Assembly (NCBI GenBank): GCA_902761035.1
Contig: CACWIW010000042.1
Coordinates: 1 to 41,326, forward strand
DNA length: 41,326 nucleotides
Direction of reading: 5' to 3'
From: an uncultured bacterium
GTDB taxonomy: Bacteria > Verrucomicrobiota > Kiritimatiellia > RFP12 > UBA1067
The position numbers were made by a program, and so were the translations under genes. Positions 1-7,842 of this stretch are shown here, one piece after another (positions within the stretch are counted from its first letter, which is position 1; the number at the start of each line of letters is the position of its first letter). Under the pieces are notes generated by a model. It had not been told where the DNA came from. It saw nothing but the letters and a program-made list of their open reading frames with translations, and did not search any database.

Positions 1-530
1 CCGACCTGAACTATGAAACCCGATGTACCATACCCAGAGACGTGGTTTATCACGCCGATCTGCAAACCACGCACGATCTTACTATAGTCACAAGTGTTAC
101 AACATCCAACCATACACCCATCTATGTCTTCGGCAAAATTTATCGGTCCAACCATCATACCTTGCGTTCTGCCATTAGCGTTGACAAGCATCCCCACCGT
201 CACGCCACGCATCATTCCGGACATAGACGAGACCTTTCCCAAATCACCGCAAAATCCCAAAATGCCAAGATTCAAGAGCAGGCCATTCACTTCTCCACAT
301 TCGCCTAAAAGGAAATTTACGCCAAGTCCGATGACTCCAGGATTGTCTAGTTTGTCTCCATGTCCTCCATAACGGCCAACCCACGGATATGCATTATCCA
401 TGAACGATACGCCAACTGGAGAGTACCATGTGATGTCGGTCGGCTTTTCAACGTCAGCACGAACATCAGCACCAACCACTGCCATAAGCGCGAGGGATGA
501 GACGAGGATGATTCGTGTAAAGCGTTTCAT
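1..530 (-). CDS. Secreted Gly/Asn-repeat surface protein, C-terminus cut off by window edge
   Basis: An open minus-strand frame runs from the ATG at 528-530 to the window edge without a stop (176 codons seen). The N-terminus is a clear Sec signal peptide (MKRFTRIILVSSLALMAVV, then ADVRA). The mature part is rich in Gly, Asn, Met and Cys, with repeats of the type G-L-x-(I/V)-G-(V/L)-(I/L)-N, for example GLGVNFLLG, GLLLNLG and GLQIGVIN. This pattern resembles surface repeat proteins of the LA_2272 type, but I name the family only tentatively. Start support is an AAGGAG-like site about 6 nt upstream and an extended -10 box further up. The protein is probably exported or on the cell surface; its function is unknown. 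Confidence 0.7.
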   Translation of the reverse strand, partial: MKRFTRIILVSSLALMAVVGADVRADVEKPTDITWYSPVGVSFMDNAYPWVGRYGGHGDKLDNPGVIGLGVNFLLGECGEVNGLLLNLGILGFCGDLGKVSSMSGMMRGVTVGMLVNANGRTQGMMVGPINFAEDIDGCMVGCCNTCDYSKIVRGLQIGVINHVSGYGTSGFIVQV

Positions 531-579
531 GGGTTGCTCCTTTTTGGGGGATATCTACCTAACTTTTGTTTGAGCAGGT

Positions 580-588
580 ATTATACCA
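580..588 (-). promoter_or_regulatory. Extended -10 promoter for the 530 gene
   Basis: The minus strand reads TGGTATAAT here, a perfect TATAAT with an extended TGn. It lies about 50 nt upstream of the start codon at 530. No good -35 at 17 nt is visible, which suits an extended -10 promoter. The same TGGTATAAT occurs upstream of the toxin-antitoxin pair. Confidence 0.55.
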
Positions 589-674
589 TCTTTTTCTCAG
601 CAGGGAATCAAGACGTGAACACAATTTTTCAATTTTTCTCAAGGGAAAAGAATGGCGTCGCCCGCCCTTGATGA

Positions 675-2000
675 TTAGTGTGCAAACAGCAACGAATAGA
701 GCTTTCGGCGGTCTTCTTCGCGGCGGAGCATCCGCACGAAGTGCCGTTGGCGTGAATCGACATCGCGTGAATTCCCGTAGCCGCTTCCCAGGTCGAAGCC
801 AAGCGCCTCCTTGCGCGTATCGTCCGTTAGGATGCCAAGCGTCTTGATGCGTCTCCTGATCGTGTAGACAGGGTCGCCGTCCTGAAGGAAATAGGCGCAG
901 CAGACGTCATCCATGCTCTTCACGTCACACCGCTCCATCATCCCGTTCAGCATCTTCACCTGTTGCGCATCAAGGACGGTTTCGTTCCTGATGGCGCGAT
1001 CTCGACAGTACACGGGCTTGTCGCATGTCTGCAGCTTCACGACATCCTCCAACACTGGAACCGCCTTGGGGTCGAAGAAGTCCCCGCTCTCGTAATCATA
1101 CACAACGCCAAACGCCTGCTCCAATTCGGCAATGGCTTCGCGGAGCGTCTTGCCCGTAAAGGAGAACGAATGCCTAACGTCATCGTTCACCGAGGCGTGA
1201 ATGATCAATCCACAGTTACTGCTGTGTTGCGTCAATATATTGTATAGTGCCATCATCGCCTCGCTGGCCGTAACGTCCTTCAGTTCCATCTTGGGACAGG
1301 CGCTCGAAAATCCACTCGCACTCCAGTCCACGAACGGCGAATCACCAGGCACTGAATACGTTACCTGGCGCCAGTCAAACTTCCGCGTCATGTTCATCGA
1401 GACATCTGGCAAGGTTCCAACTTTCAAATACATCTCCCATGCTGAACCCTCCGGAAGCACAATGTCGTACTTGCGCATCCACTTGGCAAGACTCGGTACG
1501 CTACCGCGAATATGGACCTCAGGAGTGTTAACGTATTGAACACCATTTGAGACCGCTGCGTTCCCTATACCTTCGAGGATTTCGTTCAGCGTCGCGCCAT
1601 GATATGCCAAAGTTGGTAATGTACAACACACCAATTTACGAATATGTTCATTCCAACACAGATGGTCGGGTTCGACACGGTTTGTCACGGCGCCGCCATG
1701 TGCCAGAAGCCTGTCGCGTACTTCCTTCACATAACGTACTCTTCGAGGGATTCCATTCGTCAAGCGTTCCTGGAGGTCGTATATCCGCCTTTCCAATCTG
1801 GAACGGCTGAACAGCAACTTACGTCTCTCCTTGCGCCTGCTCTCTCCTGTCAGTTGTTCCGTCTTAGGTAGTTTGGACAGTTCGCCTTGCAGTTCCTGTA
1901 TTCGGCGCGGGATGTCATGTGCCTCGGCATCTAGCTCCTGCAGCCTTTGGTCGGTCTCGCTGGTGCTGCAGTATAGCCGGTCTCCCCAATTATGTTCCAT
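675..2000 (-). CDS. Coiled-coil protein with STN-like repeats, probable 3' part of a frameshifted secreted protein
   Basis: The 441-codon frame opens with a charged helical coiled coil (residues about 14-100), followed by two regions resembling short secretin/TonB N-terminal (STN) domains. One is around residues 120-165 (GATLNEILEGIGN). The other is about 240-310 (FTGKTLREAIAELEQAFG, then YDYESGDFF). Protein-like sequence continues upstream of the annotated ATG in the same frame (AQIAFELGQPGGPFT) as far as an in-frame TAA near 2093-2095. The frame just upstream (2029-2352) supplies the missing signal peptide. I therefore think one secreted protein of about 550 residues has been split by a one-base indel near 2060-2095, or by a sequencing error. 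The role is unknown; related modules recur at 4413-6725 and 41140-41326. Confidence 0.6.
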   Translation of the reverse strand: MEHNWGDRLYCSTSETDQRLQELDAEAHDIPRRIQELQGELSKLPKTEQLTGESRRKERRKLLFSRSRLERRIYDLQERLTNGIPRRVRYVKEVRDRLLAHGGAVTNRVEPDHLCWNEHIRKLVCCTLPTLAYHGATLNEILEGIGNAAVSNGVQYVNTPEVHIRGSVPSLAKWMRKYDIVLPEGSAWEMYLKVGTLPDVSMNMTRKFDWRQVTYSVPGDSPFVDWSASGFSSACPKMELKDVTASEAMMALYNILTQHSSNCGLIIHASVNDDVRHSFSFTGKTLREAIAELEQAFGVVYDYESGDFFDPKAVPVLEDVVKLQTCDKPVYCRDRAIRNETVLDAQQVKMLNGMMERCDVKSMDDVCCAYFLQDGDPVYTIRRRIKTLGILTDDTRKEALGFDLGSGYGNSRDVDSRQRHFVRMLRREEDRRKLYSLLFAH

Positions 2001-2028
2001 TGTGAACGGCCCGCCTGGCTGCCCAAGT

Positions 2029-2352
2029 TCAAATGCGATCTGGGCCGCTATGGTTGTGAAGGAAATACTTTCCGCGCAACGAATCCGGGCTTAGGATGCA
2101 GAAAAGCACCGCGAGACACTTTGCATCCTCTTCTGGCGACAGACGGTCTGGATACATGCGAACCGTCTCGCCCGTGTCCAGAGTCACGCGCTTCTCGTAT
2201 CCGACGGGCGTTGCGACCACGGCATTGGTCGAAACGTCGTAGTCGTTGATCGGGGAGTCCTTTGCCGATACGGCAACGGTGGCAAACACGGCCATCGTGC
2301 CATACATAAACCGCCTCAAACCGCCGACATTGATTTTCGCAAAGTTCTTCAT
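2029..2352 (-). CDS. N-terminal fragment of the split secreted protein
   Basis: This 107-codon frame starts with a probable signal sequence (MYGTMAVFATVAVSA), after a less hydrophobic first 15 residues. It continues with ordinary protein sequence such as TNAVVATPVGYEKRV and MYPDRLSPEEDAKCLAVLF. The last ~20 residues look like out-of-frame translation, and sensible sequence resumes in the frame of the 675-2000 gene. The start codon is preceded by an AGAAAGGA ribosome site inside a ~51-bp leader that is repeated upstream of 6725. It could be a free small protein, but the fused reading is more convincing. Confidence 0.5.
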   Translation of the reverse strand: MKNFAKINVGGLRRFMYGTMAVFATVAVSAKDSPINDYDVSTNAVVATPVGYEKRVTLDTGETVRMYPDRLSPEEDAKCLAVLFCILSPDSLRGKYFLHNHSGPDRI

Positions 2353-2400
2353 CCTTCATCTATTCCTTTCTCTTGCCGCCGCAGGGCGCGTTCCGCACGC
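2350..2400 (-). repeat. Leader repeat, copy 1 (5' region of a secreted-protein gene)
   Basis: 51 bp match 6723-6773 at 47 positions by eye. Both copies overlap the start codon of a secreted-protein gene and carry the same AAAGGA ribosome site, preceded by a GC-rich block that reads CGGAACGCGCCCTGCGG on the minus strand. The conserved position points to a shared leader or a recent duplication. Confidence 0.75.
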
Positions 2401-2408
2401 GCCCACTT

Positions 2409-3503
2409 CTATGCCATGTCCTCAAGAATGGATGCCACTGGGAACGCCGGGTTGTAGTGCCGCTGGATAAAGAGCGCGTTGCGCTCGGCGTAAAGCCGTT
2501 CCGCAAGACGGTCGGCGAGCGGTATCACGTGTCGCTCGTGTTCGCAGAAAAACGGCGGCACCGCGTCGAGCGATCCGGTCGTCGAGATGTTCAGGCAGCC
2601 ACACCGGTTGTTGCACCGCCCTTCGAGCGCGCATCCGGTACATGCCGGTTTCGCACTCTCGTTGCGCGCGAAGATGCATTCCCGGCTCCGCTCGTCAAGC
2701 CCGGCGCCGACATGGCCGATCTCATAACCGGCGCGGCCGACGAACTGGACGCACGGATAGTACGTGCCGTCCGGCGCGACGGATATCTGCCGCCGCCCCA
2801 ACCGACACGACGCGCCGCGTCCGGGCCAGATGCGCGTGGCGATGCGCTTGTCAAACGCGGCGAAATAGACCTTCTCCTCGCGGCGGCAGGAATCGAGATA
2901 CCAGTCCGCGAGACGTTCGTACGCTTTCCATAGCCGCCGCCGTGCGTCGGCGTCCCAACGCGCCTGGAAGTTGACGGTCGAGACAATGTACTTCGCGCCG
3001 CGCGCGCAGAGGTCCATGACGCCGTCCGCGAAATCTCCCGCCGTGTCGGGGTTGACGGTCATCATGACCGGCGCATACGGCAGTTCGGCAAGAACGAGCC
3101 CAAGTCCGCGCAATGCCTCCGCCGACGAGCCCGAACCGTCAGCCCCGACGCGGTGCCGGTCGTGTGCGGTGGCCAGCCCGTCGCAACTCACCGCGACGCT
3201 GAGGCGGCATTCCCGCGCACGTTCGACAAACGCCGGCGTCACCAAAGTGCCGTTCGTCGTCACCTTGTAGTGGAACGCGAACGGACGCCTCCTCTCGCAG
3301 GCGGCGATGATCTCGAAGATCAGCTCTTCGCGCAGCAGCGGCTCGCCGCCGAAGAATATGATGCCGCAGTTTTCCTCGCCGTCCGTACACTCTGCAATCG
3401 CCGACAAGGCTGTCTCAAGCGCCATGTCGTTCGTCCCGTGCCGCGCGTAGCAGTAGCGGCACGCGAGATTGCACCGGTCAGTGAGATGGAGCGTCAGGTG
3501 CAT
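2409..3503 (-). CDS. Radical SAM/SPASM-domain enzyme (probable peptide maturase)
   Basis: From the internal ATG at 3501-3503 the protein is 364 residues. The radical SAM motif CNLACRYC sits at residues 11-18, with a following GGEPLL motif. The C-terminal third has the spaced cysteines of a SPASM domain (CRLGRRQ, DGTYYPCVQ, ACTGCALEGRCNNRCGC, PFFC), which bind auxiliary iron-sulfur clusters. Such enzymes are typically peptide or protein modifying (RiPP maturases, sulfatase maturases). No sulfatase is present. The start overlaps the upstream 312-aa gene by 26 nt, so the two are probably translationally coupled, and the upstream product is the obvious candidate partner or substrate. A longer start at 3548 is possible but less likely, because it adds a Ser/Asn-rich tail that lies wholly inside the upstream gene. 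Confidence 0.88.
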   Translation of the reverse strand: MHLTLHLTDRCNLACRYCYARHGTNDMALETALSAIAECTDGEENCGIIFFGGEPLLREELIFEIIAACERRRPFAFHYKVTTNGTLVTPAFVERARECRLSVAVSCDGLATAHDRHRVGADGSGSSAEALRGLGLVLAELPYAPVMMTVNPDTAGDFADGVMDLCARGAKYIVSTVNFQARWDADARRRLWKAYERLADWYLDSCRREEKVYFAAFDKRIATRIWPGRGASCRLGRRQISVAPDGTYYPCVQFVGRAGYEIGHVGAGLDERSRECIFARNESAKPACTGCALEGRCNNRCGCLNISTTGSLDAVPPFFCEHERHVIPLADRLAERLYAERNALFIQRHYNPAFPVASILEDMA

Positions 3504-4416
3504 GGCGTTTTGAGAGGTGGCGGAAGAACCATTCGATCTGCGCGACAAGCTGCCGTTCCGCTATCTTGCGCCCGCTCCGCTCCTTGAATTCGTGCTTTTT
3601 CTTCCAGTCCGGCTTTCCTCCGGCATTCTTCTCGAACGCCTCGATTTCCTGCTTCGGGACGTATGCGACTGGATCGTAGAACACGCCGACGTCGACATGA
3701 TGGCCCTCCGTCCGCTTGCCGAACCCTTGGACGGCCGCTTCCGCGGCATCGCGCGTGCGGCAGGTCCTGACGGTTGAGCCTTCCCAAGGATCCTTGAGCC
3801 AGCGGTCGGCGTCCGACTCGGAAATGTATTCGATCCGCATCGATCCGTCGCGCGTGCCGAAGTCGAAAATCCACGTGCGCTTCTTCCGCGGCTCTTCAAG
3901 CGGCGCCCGGCGGGCACGGACGAGCCTCGCCACGAGATTCGGGTTTTTCCGCTTGCGCTCCCGTTCTCCGACAGGAGCCTCCACGCCGTCAAGTTCCTGC
4001 GCGTCCGCAAGCGTCACGCCACGTTTTCTGAATTCCCGCTCGATGATTGCAAGCGCAGCGTCCTCGGAAAGGATCACGGGCGGATTCATCGCCACGCAGC
4101 CGAAGGAGCCTTCGCCGTCGCCGGCAAGCGAGGCCGGCGGCAGCGGACAAACATCCGTCACAGGCCTTGGACTCTCCCGCTGCGGCTTTTTCGCGTCCGG
4201 CACGTTTTCCGTGGGCGCCGATGCCGGCGCGCCGCACGCCTCGCCGCCGAGCGCGAGCGTCTTGAGCCCGAGTGCGACGGCGCCGATCGTGGACACAATC
4301 GTCCGCAGCCCCTTCCAGCGCTCCGGCACACGCGAAAGATCCGCTTCGCCGATCTCGCCGGCCGTCGGATAGCGCGGCGTGGCATACCTGCGCAGGGGTG
4401 AAACAACCTCTCTCAT
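3478..4416 (-). CDS. Putative radical-SAM partner protein with GSFGCVA motif
   Basis: From the ATG at 4414-4416, which overlaps the upstream stop as ATGA, the product is 312 residues. It begins with a basic segment rich in Arg, Tyr and Pro (MREVVSPLRRYATPRYP). A hydrophobic/Gly-Ala stretch near residues 40-65 may be a membrane segment. A motif GSFGCVAMNPPVILSEDAA follows, then a charged C-terminal region (WIFDFGTRDGSMRIEY, VDVGVFYDP). Coupling to the rSAM gene downstream suggests it is the substrate, a leader-carrying protein or a partner. The G-S-F-G-C-V-A / PPV-x-LSE pattern looks like a conserved motif, but I cannot name a family. An upstream ATG at 4665 is rejected because that stretch is a shadow of the 770-aa gene. 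Confidence 0.72.
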   Translation of the reverse strand: MREVVSPLRRYATPRYPTAGEIGEADLSRVPERWKGLRTIVSTIGAVALGLKTLALGGEACGAPASAPTENVPDAKKPQRESPRPVTDVCPLPPASLAGDGEGSFGCVAMNPPVILSEDAALAIIEREFRKRGVTLADAQELDGVEAPVGERERKRKNPNLVARLVRARRAPLEEPRKKRTWIFDFGTRDGSMRIEYISESDADRWLKDPWEGSTVRTCRTRDAAEAAVQGFGKRTEGHHVDVGVFYDPVAYVPKQEIEAFEKNAGGKPDWKKKHEFKERSGRKIAERQLVAQIEWFFRHLSKRHAPDAPSH

Positions 4417-6725
4417 TTCTTTTGCCTCCTCGTATTCTTCGACTTCCGCGTACTTCTTGACCTGCCTTTTTTCTTGAGCGTTTTTTCCTGAATCACCTTC
4501 CGTTCCCAAGCCTCGAAGTCTGGGTAGTCGCGCTTGACCTTCTCCAGCCGCTTCTTGAGCCCCTTGACGGCGACGGCGCCGTTCTTCGGGCACGCGAAAA
4601 GCGCAGAGACGATCCGCTCCGCCTCCGCCGCAAACCCGGCCTGACGCGCATGCAGGGCGAAGCACAGCAAATCGACGAGTTCGCCCTCGGACGGCGCATC
4701 GGCGAACGACGCCATCTCCTCCGCGTATGCGCGGACGAACACCACGTCGCGCGCCAACCGCGCCTTTGAGAACGAGACGCCTTGGAGCATCTTCTCTTTT
4801 CCGTCTTCGTCCGTAACCAACAACCCGACCGCCCCCGCCTGCGCCTCATACCAGACGCATCCGTGCGCAAGGAACTTCACGCGGCCAGCGTCCGACTTCG
4901 GCGGAACGACCCAGCCGTTTCCGGACGCTCTGAACCTCGCGGCGCGCGCTGTGGTCATCCCCGCCATCTCTTTGCATGGCAAAGAACATTCATCAACCTT
5001 CGCCGGATACGGGTCGACAGCTGCATACACGGCACCTGACACGTCGGCAAAACCGGATGCCGCAAGCTCGCGTGTCAGCTCGTCCAGGTCGGGAGGCCGC
5101 ATCATGTCTTCGCCAACCTCCGCACTAATCACGACATTCGTCCCCTTGACACGAAATGTGCATCCGTTTTCCGCGCAGACGCGCCTGAGCGCGGCGAACG
5201 CAGAGACGTTCGTCGCCGCGAACGGACGTACGGCGCGGGACACTGCGGACGCGTCGGCGGAGACCGCGTAGCGGATGTCACCCTTCTCCGCCGCGCAGAC
5301 GGAACAGCCCATGGCCGTGAAGAACGCGGCAACGTCGCCGATGGTCGCAGGAGGATGGAACTCTACGGACGGCAGCACGGTGTTCCGCCACTTGAAGAAA
5401 AGCATCTTTTCACCCAAATGGACGTTGTGGCGGCCGAAGTCGTCTGCCAATCCGATTTTCTCGATAGACACGGCCGAAACGTACCTTGCTTCGTCTTCGT
5501 CCGCAATCCAAACCTTGTGCGGTTCGGCAAACCAGGCCGTCCGCCAGTAGTCTAGGTTCGAACCGGCGTCGCCATAGACCGTGACCTTGACCGATGCCCC
5601 GTAGTCCGGGTACGTTCCGCACATACCCGTCACAAGGTTCGTCGAGGACGCGAACACGGCAAGTTCACGATCGCCGTACTGGACCAGAACAAGTCCTTTC
5701 GAGACATGCCGAGATTCCTTCGCGTTCTCCCGTATGTCATGAATGGCATTGAGCCTGCCGCAAAACGGCGAGCAGCCGGGGATCTCAGAGGGGGCCGTGT
5801 AAAGACAAATGCCGTCCTTGGCATACGGCGGGTACGGGAAGACCGGCTCGGCTCGGTTCACCTTCAGGGCGTTCCCTTCGCACGAGAAGCCGATTTCAAG
5901 CGTCATGCCGCGGAAGAAGAGCCAATCGCCCGTCACGGAGACGTTCGCCGTGTCAAGCTCAACCGGGAAGGCAAAACGGCGAAACGCGCACGTTCCCCTT
6001 CTGACGTCCCGAACGCGCAAATCGACTCGATAGACTGCACGTGAATGTTGTTCGCCGCACCCCACCTCGCCACACATGCGTATCTGACCAGATGCATCGC
6101 CCCATATCTGCAGGGAAGAGAGCCGTACACTCTCGACATCCGCGACGACGACAACCGCCTCCGTATTCGTCGGCGCGCCCTTCGCCTGCGCCAGCAGTTC
6201 GCTTGGGCCAAAAATTGGGGTGAAATCTTCTTCGAAAATGTCGCCCTCGAATCCCCATACTTTATTGTCCGACTGGAACGTGAAGGTATCTGCTGCGGAA
6301 CATCTTGTGGAAATCTCAATCCGCCCGTCACATGATTCGTACGGAAGCCCCCAATTCATCACGTTCCGAACGAGACTCCATGTCGTGACGGGGATAGTCC
6401 GGCGCTCAGAATCGCCGTTGTGCGTCTTCTCGATCCTGTCAAACTTCACGAGATACGCGGCGCCCGCGTCAAGCAGGCGACAGACTACTTCGCGTTTCTG
6501 CGGAGAGCCGTAATGGTCTGTCTTGGAGAAAATCCCGTTGACGGCGGACTTCGCCTCCTTAGGAGTGCAGACGACGACATTGCTGACGGCAACTCCGCCC
6601 CAGCCGTTCGTCGCAACGCGCACGAGCGCCGCTTCATCGAAAACCGGCGTCGTCCGCCCTCGTGCGGACGCGCAGCACGCCAGCGCGATGGAACAGACGA
6701 GAATCGCCTTTTTCAGTTTCTGCAT
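4413..6725 (-). CDS. Large secreted STN-like protein (770 aa), first gene of the rSAM operon
   Basis: A Sec signal peptide is present (MQKLKKAILVCSIALACCASARG). The mature protein is rich in beta-strand-like and Cys-containing segments. Around residues 455-550 there is an STN-like region (TIGDVAAFFTAMGCSV, then FAALRRVCAENGCTFRVKG ending in NVVIS). The extreme C-terminus is strongly basic (KKKGRSRSTRKSKNTRRQKK). The stop overlaps the next start as ATGA, so it heads an operon with the 312-aa protein and the radical SAM enzyme. The ~51-bp leader with its AAAGGA site is shared with the gene at 2352. The role is unknown; secretion plus STN-like modules suggests an envelope function. Confidence 0.75.
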   Translation of the reverse strand: MQKLKKAILVCSIALACCASARGRTTPVFDEAALVRVATNGWGGVAVSNVVVCTPKEAKSAVNGIFSKTDHYGSPQKREVVCRLLDAGAAYLVKFDRIEKTHNGDSERRTIPVTTWSLVRNVMNWGLPYESCDGRIEISTRCSAADTFTFQSDNKVWGFEGDIFEEDFTPIFGPSELLAQAKGAPTNTEAVVVVADVESVRLSSLQIWGDASGQIRMCGEVGCGEQHSRAVYRVDLRVRDVRRGTCAFRRFAFPVELDTANVSVTGDWLFFRGMTLEIGFSCEGNALKVNRAEPVFPYPPYAKDGICLYTAPSEIPGCSPFCGRLNAIHDIRENAKESRHVSKGLVLVQYGDRELAVFASSTNLVTGMCGTYPDYGASVKVTVYGDAGSNLDYWRTAWFAEPHKVWIADEDEARYVSAVSIEKIGLADDFGRHNVHLGEKMLFFKWRNTVLPSVEFHPPATIGDVAAFFTAMGCSVCAAEKGDIRYAVSADASAVSRAVRPFAATNVSAFAALRRVCAENGCTFRVKGTNVVISAEVGEDMMRPPDLDELTRELAASGFADVSGAVYAAVDPYPAKVDECSLPCKEMAGMTTARAARFRASGNGWVVPPKSDAGRVKFLAHGCVWYEAQAGAVGLLVTDEDGKEKMLQGVSFSKARLARDVVFVRAYAEEMASFADAPSEGELVDLLCFALHARQAGFAAEAERIVSALFACPKNGAVAVKGLKKRLEKVKRDYPDFEAWERKVIQEKTLKKKGRSRSTRKSKNTRRQKK

Positions 6726-6773
6726 CTTTCATCTACTCCTTTCGCTTGCCGCCGCAGGGCGCGTTCCGCCCGC
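6723..6773 (-). repeat. Leader repeat, copy 2
   Basis: Matches 2350-2400 at 47 of 51 positions by eye. It contains the ribosome site and start codon of the 770-aa gene. Confidence 0.75.
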
Positions 6774-6870
6774 CGACGCACCACGCATTGAGCCACATTC
6801 GATGCTCGCTTTGCCCGGTGGATACGCTGTCGTGTGTCCCACATGGTGAACAGTCACTGCAAAACCATTA

Positions 6871-7251
6871 CTACCAGACAGTGCGCACCGGATATTGCGG
6901 CATGACACCATCACTTGTGACAATAACCATGTTTCCCGTCAGCGCGTGTGCGATTAGAATCCGATCAAACGGATCGCCATGAATTTTAGGGAGGACCTTG
7001 ATGCTCTCAATAGCGGCGGAAGAAAGACCTAAGACTTTGATGTCCCGTTCTTTACACGAGGATTCCAATTCCGGAATGGTCATGCGGAACTGGAGCTTTC
7101 CGATGCTTTGCTTTATGGCGATTTCCCAAAACGACACGACGCTGACCGACAAATCGCTTTCATCACGAACAATCCGCCGAGCCCGTGCAGACAATTCTGA
7201 CGGCGCGCCGAACATGTACAGCAGCGCATTTGTGTCAAGGAGGTATTTCAC
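6871..7251 (-). CDS. PIN-domain toxin (VapC-like RNase)
   Basis: The predicted Mg2+-dependent ribonuclease is 126 residues long. The PIN acidic residues are visible: the early Asp in YLLDTNALLY, Glu in SFWEIAIK, and Asp residues in HGDPFDRILIAHA and VTSDG. It resembles the COG3744 subgroup. I chose the GTG at 7249-7251 because AAGGAG lies 5 nt upstream and GTGA overlaps the antitoxin stop. The ATG at 7269 would place that ribosome site inside the gene. It is the second gene of a toxin-antitoxin pair. Confidence 0.88.
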   Translation of the reverse strand: MKYLLDTNALLYMFGAPSELSARARRIVRDESDLSVSVVSFWEIAIKQSIGKLQFRMTIPELESSCKERDIKVLGLSSAAIESIKVLPKIHGDPFDRILIAHALTGNMVIVTSDGVMPQYPVRTVW

Positions 7252-7499
7252 GTGTACTCCTTGAAGCATTCCAACGGCTCGTCGAAATCTGGGGCCATGT
7301 AAAATCCATCCTCGAACCCGCCAAGCGGACGCCTGGCCGTCTTGCGCCTCGATGCCGAAGATGCGGTGTGATGACTTGCGCCATTCACGGAGACGGAATT
7401 CTTCTGCCTGTATAGCAGAAAGTCAATGAACGCCAGTAACTCCCCACGGTACTGCGGGGATATCTCGGCTATCTTGTCTTCCACAATTGCGTAAGGCAT
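7248..7499 (-). CDS. Antitoxin partner (DUF2281/VapB-like)
   Basis: This 83-residue protein has an N-terminal segment (DKIAEISPQYRGELLAFIDFLLYRQ) typical of DUF2281-type antitoxins. These pair with PIN toxins. The tail is basic then acidic (PLGGFEDGFYMAPDFDEPLE) and probably wraps the toxin. A GGAAGG ribosome site and an extended -10 lie upstream. It is the last host gene before the prophage left end, so its promoter region abuts the phage. Confidence 0.8.
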   Translation of the reverse strand: MPYAIVEDKIAEISPQYRGELLAFIDFLLYRQKNSVSVNGASHHTASSASRRKTARRPLGGFEDGFYMAPDFDEPLECFKEYT

Positions 7500-7528
7500 G
7501 TTTTGTTTCCTTCCGTGAACCGCCGCAT

Positions 7529-7537
7529 ATTATACCA
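7529..7537 (-). promoter_or_regulatory. Extended -10 promoter of the toxin-antitoxin operon
   Basis: The minus strand reads TGGTATAAT, 30 nt upstream of the antitoxin start. The element lies in host DNA about 35 nt from the phage junction, so prophage insertion replaced everything beyond the -35 region. Confidence 0.6.
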
Positions 7538-7571
7538 CAATTTCCCGACCGCCGCTGGGCACGTCAGCATG

Positions 7572-7714
7572 TGAATAATCGGGTTGGGGTTGGGAAACGG
7601 GAAAAGGCTGGATTGAGGCTGGATTAAACGGGATTGGAGAGGTTTTTGAGGGGCGTTTGAGGGTTGGGAAAATCGGGCCGCCGGATGGGGAGATTCTAGC
7701 CGAGTTGGGAAAAA
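7572..7714. repeat. Left prophage end with transposase-binding-like repeats
   Basis: The core GTTGGGAAA(A) occurs three times, at 7589-7597, 7663-7672 and 7704-7714. Between them are 11-bp-spaced repeats of AGGCTGGATT (7605-7614, 7616-7625) and a related ACGGGATT. The innermost copy is preceded by AGATTCTAG, which recurs inverted at the right end. This matches how Mu-family transposases use several end sites each. Confidence 0.7.
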
Positions 7715-7717
7715 TAC

Positions 7718-7748
7718 AAGCCCTCTGCAAGTTGATTGCAGGGGGCTT
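7718..7748 (-). terminator. Rho-independent terminator of the late operon
   Basis: A 13-bp stem (AAGCCCTCTGCAA with TTGCAGGGGGCTT, one G-U type pair) closes a 5-nt loop. On the minus strand it is followed by GTATTTTT. It lies 95 nt beyond the last late gene and just inside the left end, so it stops late transcription from running into the host toxin-antitoxin genes. Confidence 0.85.
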
Positions 7749-7755
7749 GCTTTGG

Positions 7756-7842
7756 TGGAGCGAGGTTAGTGGGTCGAGGCGTCACGCCGAGCCGTAACGG
7801 CTCACCCGGAGGGTTCGCCCCACCGCTTTGCGCCCCACCTTG
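7756..7842. repeat. GC-rich inverted repeats after the last late gene
   Basis: The stretch contains GAGCCG-TAA-CGGCTC (7789-7803) and further short GC-rich complementary segments. No open frame fits. It may be a REP-like intergenic element or a secondary terminator. Confidence 0.4.

Noticed and set aside
7530..7730. 66-codon minus ORF over the left end (starts MQRACIFPNS)
   Set aside because: It lies across the terminal repeats and hairpin, has no ribosome site, and the Pro/Ser-rich content follows from the end repeats.
7789..7803. tRNA at the left end as an attachment site
   Set aside because: The short stems do not make a cloverleaf, and Mu-type insertion does not need a tRNA.
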